A stretch of DNA of 64,000 bases from Marinobacterium rhizophilum (lineage in GTDB: Bacteria; Pseudomonadota; Gammaproteobacteria; Pseudomonadales; Balneatricaceae): assembly GCF_024397915.1 (NCBI RefSeq), contig NZ_CP073347.1:4340001-4404000 (forward strand). Direction: 5' to 3'. The notes under the pieces are model-generated. The model was given only the letters and a program-made list of their open reading frames with translations, was not told the origin of the DNA and searched no databases. The translations under genes were made by a program, and so were the position numbers. Below are positions 61,656-64,000 of this stretch, in pieces. How positions within the stretch are numbered: position 1 is the stretch's first letter; every line of letters starts with the position of its first letter.

Positions 61656-61687
61656 GAGCCGACCTGAGTGTCGGCTCAATTTTTTGT
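61656..61687 (+). terminator. Terminator behind secF
   Basis: GAGCCGAC and GTCGGCTC form an 8-bp stem with a 6-nt loop, followed by a T-run. Confidence 0.8.
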
Positions 61688-61940
61688 TTGACCGGTCGGG
61701 CAGCTCAGCGAGCTGCACAGGGGATGTGACAGGACTCTGACAGAGTCTCCTCCTGTTGCCTGCGGGCAATGATCGCGCCGACGCACAGCGCTGTCGGGTA
61801 CAACCGGGTATTCAAACGGGCCGGGTACGTGCGTTCAGAACCATACCGTTGCACAGGTGGGCGCGGGCGCAGCGTCGCAGGCGTCCCACTGCATTCGCAT
61901 CTATTATGTTTCTGGGATCAAGGACCTAACTGGATTATTA

Positions 61941-64000
61941 ATGACAAACGACTGGCTAAAACGCGACCCCCAGGCTCAGGCCGAAGCGGAAAAATATGGC
62001 AAACCGGCACCGAGCCGGGACTTCCTGCTGGAGTTTTTGCAGGAGTGGGGCGCGCCGATCAGCCACGGCCGCCTGTGCCGTGAGCTGGGTATCGATGATG
62101 AAGACTGTGTTGAAGCGGTATCCCGCCGTCTGAAGGCCATGTGCCGTGACGGTCAGCTGATGAGCAACCGCCGCAGCGAATTCGGCATCATCAAGAAGAT
62201 GGACCTGATTGCCGGCCGTGTGATCGGCCACCGCGACGGTTTCGGCTTTGTGAAACCCGATGTTGGCGGCGATGACCTCTTTATCAGCCCGCGCCAGATG
62301 CGCCAGGTATTCGACGGCGACCGGGTGCTGGTACAGGAGCTCAGCGTCGATTACCGTGGCCGCCGCGAAGGCAAGATCATCGAAGTGCTCGAGCGCGGCA
62401 CGCGCACGCTGGTGGGACGCTACAAGGTGCAGGGTGACCTGGGCTACCTGATTCCGGAAAACCAGCGCATCACCCAGCAGATCATGATCGCGGCGGATGC
62501 CAAGGGCAGCCCGCCGTTCCGTGACGGTCAGCTGGTGGTTGCCGAGCTGATGCAGCAACCGGGCAAGCACGAGATCCCCGAAGCCCGGGTGGTCGAGGTG
62601 CTGGGTGATCACATGGCGCCGGGTATGGAAATCAAGGTTGCCATCCACAACTACGAAATTCCCGACGAATGGCCCGATGCCGTAAGCCGGGAAGTGGCGA
62701 GCCTGTCGGCCGAGGTGGAAGAGTCCGCCAAGCTCAACCGTGTCGACCTGCGTCACCTGCCGCTGGTCACCATCGACGGTGAAGACGCCAAGGACTTCGA
62801 TGACGCCGTCTATGCCGAGCGCAAGCGCACCGGTGGCTGGCGCCTGTGGGTGGCGATTGCCGACGTCTCCTGGTACGTGCGCCCCGGCACGGAGCTCGAC
62901 AAGGAAGGCATCAGCCGCGGCAACTCGGTGTATTTCCCCGAATTTGTCGTGCCCATGCTGCCCGAGGTTCTGTCCAACGGCCTGTGCTCGCTGAACCCCA
63001 ATGTTGATCGTCTGGCCATGGTGTGCGAGATGACCATCAGTGCCAGCGGCAAGCTGTCGGGCTACCAGTTCTACGAAGCGGTGATCCAGTCCCATGCGCG
63101 TCTGACCTATAACAAGGTCGCCACCATGCTGACCGAGGCAGGCAGCCCGAAAGGCAAGCAGCTGCGTAGCGAATACTCTGCCGTAGTGCCGCACCTTGAA
63201 GACCTGTACAGCCTGTACTTCGGCCTGCGCAAGGCCAGGGATGTGCGCGGTGCCATCGATTTCGAGACCACCGAAACCCGCATCCTGTTCTCCAAGGAGC
63301 GCAAGATCGAAGAGATCGTGCCGGTGGAGCGCAACGATGCCCACAAGCTGATCGAAGAATGCATGCTGTGCGCCAACGTTGCCACGGCGCGTTTCCTTGC
63401 CAAGCTCAAGGTGCCGGCACTGTACCGCATCCACGAAGGGCCGAAAGAGCAGAAGCTGGTGAGCCTGCGGGCCTACCTCGGCGAGCTCGGGTTGTCTTTG
63501 GGCGGTGGCGAGAAGCCCGAACCCTCGGACTACCAGAAGCTGGCGGCGCAGATCGAAAACCGTCCGGACCGCCTGGTGGTGCAGACCATGATGCTGCGTT
63601 CCATGCGCCAGGCCGTGTACAGCCCGGAAAACCTGGGTCACTTCGGCCTGGCCTACACGGCGTACACCCACTTCACCTCGCCGATCCGCCGTTACCCGGA
63701 CCTGCTGGTGCACCGGGCCATCCGTGCCGCCATTCATGCCGACAGTGATCGCTCATTGCTGGACCGTCTGAAATCGACCTTCGGTGGCAGCAGTTCCTCC
63801 AAGACCATGCGTCGCCCGGACGGTTTCAAGTCCAACCCGCAGTTCCGTTACCGCTATACCGAAGAACAGATGGTACAGCTCGGTGAGCACTGCTCCATGA
63901 CCGAGCGCCGTGCCGACGATGCGACCCGCGATGTCATGTCCTGGCTCAAGTGCGAGTACATGCTCGATCAGGTGGGCGAGGAGCACGAAGGTGTGATTAC
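61941..64000 (+). CDS. rnr: Ribonuclease R (partial, runs off the window)
   Basis: 686 codons are visible from ATG 61941 (MTNDWLKRDPQAQAEAEKYG) with no stop before the edge; RNase R is usually about 800 residues. An N-terminal winged helix (GAPISHGRLCRELGIDDEDC) precedes two cold-shock domains (GRVIGHRDGFGFVKPDVGGD...). The RNB catalytic domain starts near residue 255, with the metal-binding aspartates in IDGEDAKDFDDAVYAERK. It is a 3'-5' exoribonuclease for structured RNA and rRNA quality control. The 253 bp upstream hold no other gene. Confidence 0.95.
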   Translation, partial: MTNDWLKRDPQAQAEAEKYGKPAPSRDFLLEFLQEWGAPISHGRLCRELGIDDEDCVEAVSRRLKAMCRDGQLMSNRRSEFGIIKKMDLIAGRVIGHRDGFGFVKPDVGGDDLFISPRQMRQVFDGDRVLVQELSVDYRGRREGKIIEVLERGTRTLVGRYKVQGDLGYLIPENQRITQQIMIAADAKGSPPFRDGQLVVAELMQQPGKHEIPEARVVEVLGDHMAPGMEIKVAIHNYEIPDEWPDAVSREVASLSAEVEESAKLNRVDLRHLPLVTIDGEDAKDFDDAVYAERKRTGGWRLWVAIADVSWYVRPGTELDKEGISRGNSVYFPEFVVPMLPEVLSNGLCSLNPNVDRLAMVCEMTISASGKLSGYQFYEAVIQSHARLTYNKVATMLTEAGSPKGKQLRSEYSAVVPHLEDLYSLYFGLRKARDVRGAIDFETTETRILFSKERKIEEIVPVERNDAHKLIEECMLCANVATARFLAKLKVPALYRIHEGPKEQKLVSLRAYLGELGLSLGGGEKPEPSDYQKLAAQIENRPDRLVVQTMMLRSMRQAVYSPENLGHFGLAYTAYTHFTSPIRRYPDLLVHRAIRAAIHADSDRSLLDRLKSTFGGSSSSKTMRRPDGFKSNPQFRYRYTEEQMVQLGEHCSMTERRADDATRDVMSWLKCEYMLDQVGEEHEGVI

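Noticed and set aside
61956..63737. 593-residue minus-strand frame opposite rnr
   Set aside because: Antisense shadow of the RNase R gene.
1..64000. CRISPR array
   Set aside because: No regularly spaced direct repeats were seen; repeats present are IS ends, operators and att-related sequences.

Overview
The window reads as a Gammaproteobacterium of the Oceanospirillales/Pseudomonadales type, probably a hydrocarbon- or aromatic-degrading marine lineage such as a Marinobacterium relative. The genus is inferred, from the tRNA-Leu / queA-tgt-yajC-secD-secF order, the RNase R gene and the TRAP-rich catabolic cargo.

The main feature is a genomic island of about 52.8 kb (roughly 3239-56035) inserted in the anticodon loop of a tRNA-Leu(CAA) gene. 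The 3' half of the broken tRNA lies at 3192-3247, next to a tyrosine recombinase. The 5' half lies at 56027-56066, in front of queA. Both halves end in the same 9-bp core, ATTTTGAAT. The island carries its own intact tRNA-Leu(CAA) at 55832-55918 and a diverged copy of the chromosomal 119-residue protein gene that flanks the left end, so it appears to supply a replacement for the tRNA it breaks.

Left flank (1-3191): an edge-truncated TctC-type binding protein, an enolase-superfamily enzyme, a divergent XRE-cupin regulator, and the native copy of the 119-residue protein gene. Mobile and accessory part (3.2-15.8 kb): integrase, HipBA toxin-antitoxin with an operator array, a GIY-YIG-like protein with a broken 5' duplicate, small proteins, a MobV-type relaxase, an XRE repressor divergent from an unknown 259-residue protein, a protein with an internal tandem domain duplication, and decayed IS630 and IS5 copies.

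Catabolic block 1 (15.9-28.8 kb): a TRAP transporter with an M20 amidohydrolase and LysR regulator, then a LysR-controlled gentisate cluster (3-hydroxybenzoate 6-hydroxylase, gentisate 1,2-dioxygenase, maleylpyruvate isomerase, fumarylpyruvate hydrolase) followed by a second TRAP transporter. An IS1182-like element with an abutting MITE, then an IS3-family element, separate the blocks (29.3-32.6 kb).

Catabolic block 2 (32.6-54.8 kb): a Liv-type ABC transporter, then two divergent operons that together encode what looks like a complete route from cyclohexanecarboxylate to crotonyl-CoA. AliA, AliB, BadK, BadH and BadI make pimeloyl-CoA. PimC/PimD-like dehydrogenases, a hydratase, a hydroxyacyl-CoA dehydrogenase and a thiolase give glutaryl-CoA, and GcdH gives crotonyl-CoA. 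A BadR-like MarR regulator, a nitroreductase and an exported M20 hydrolase accompany them.

Right flank (56.1-64 kb): housekeeping genes queA, tgt, yajC, secD, secF and the start of rnr.
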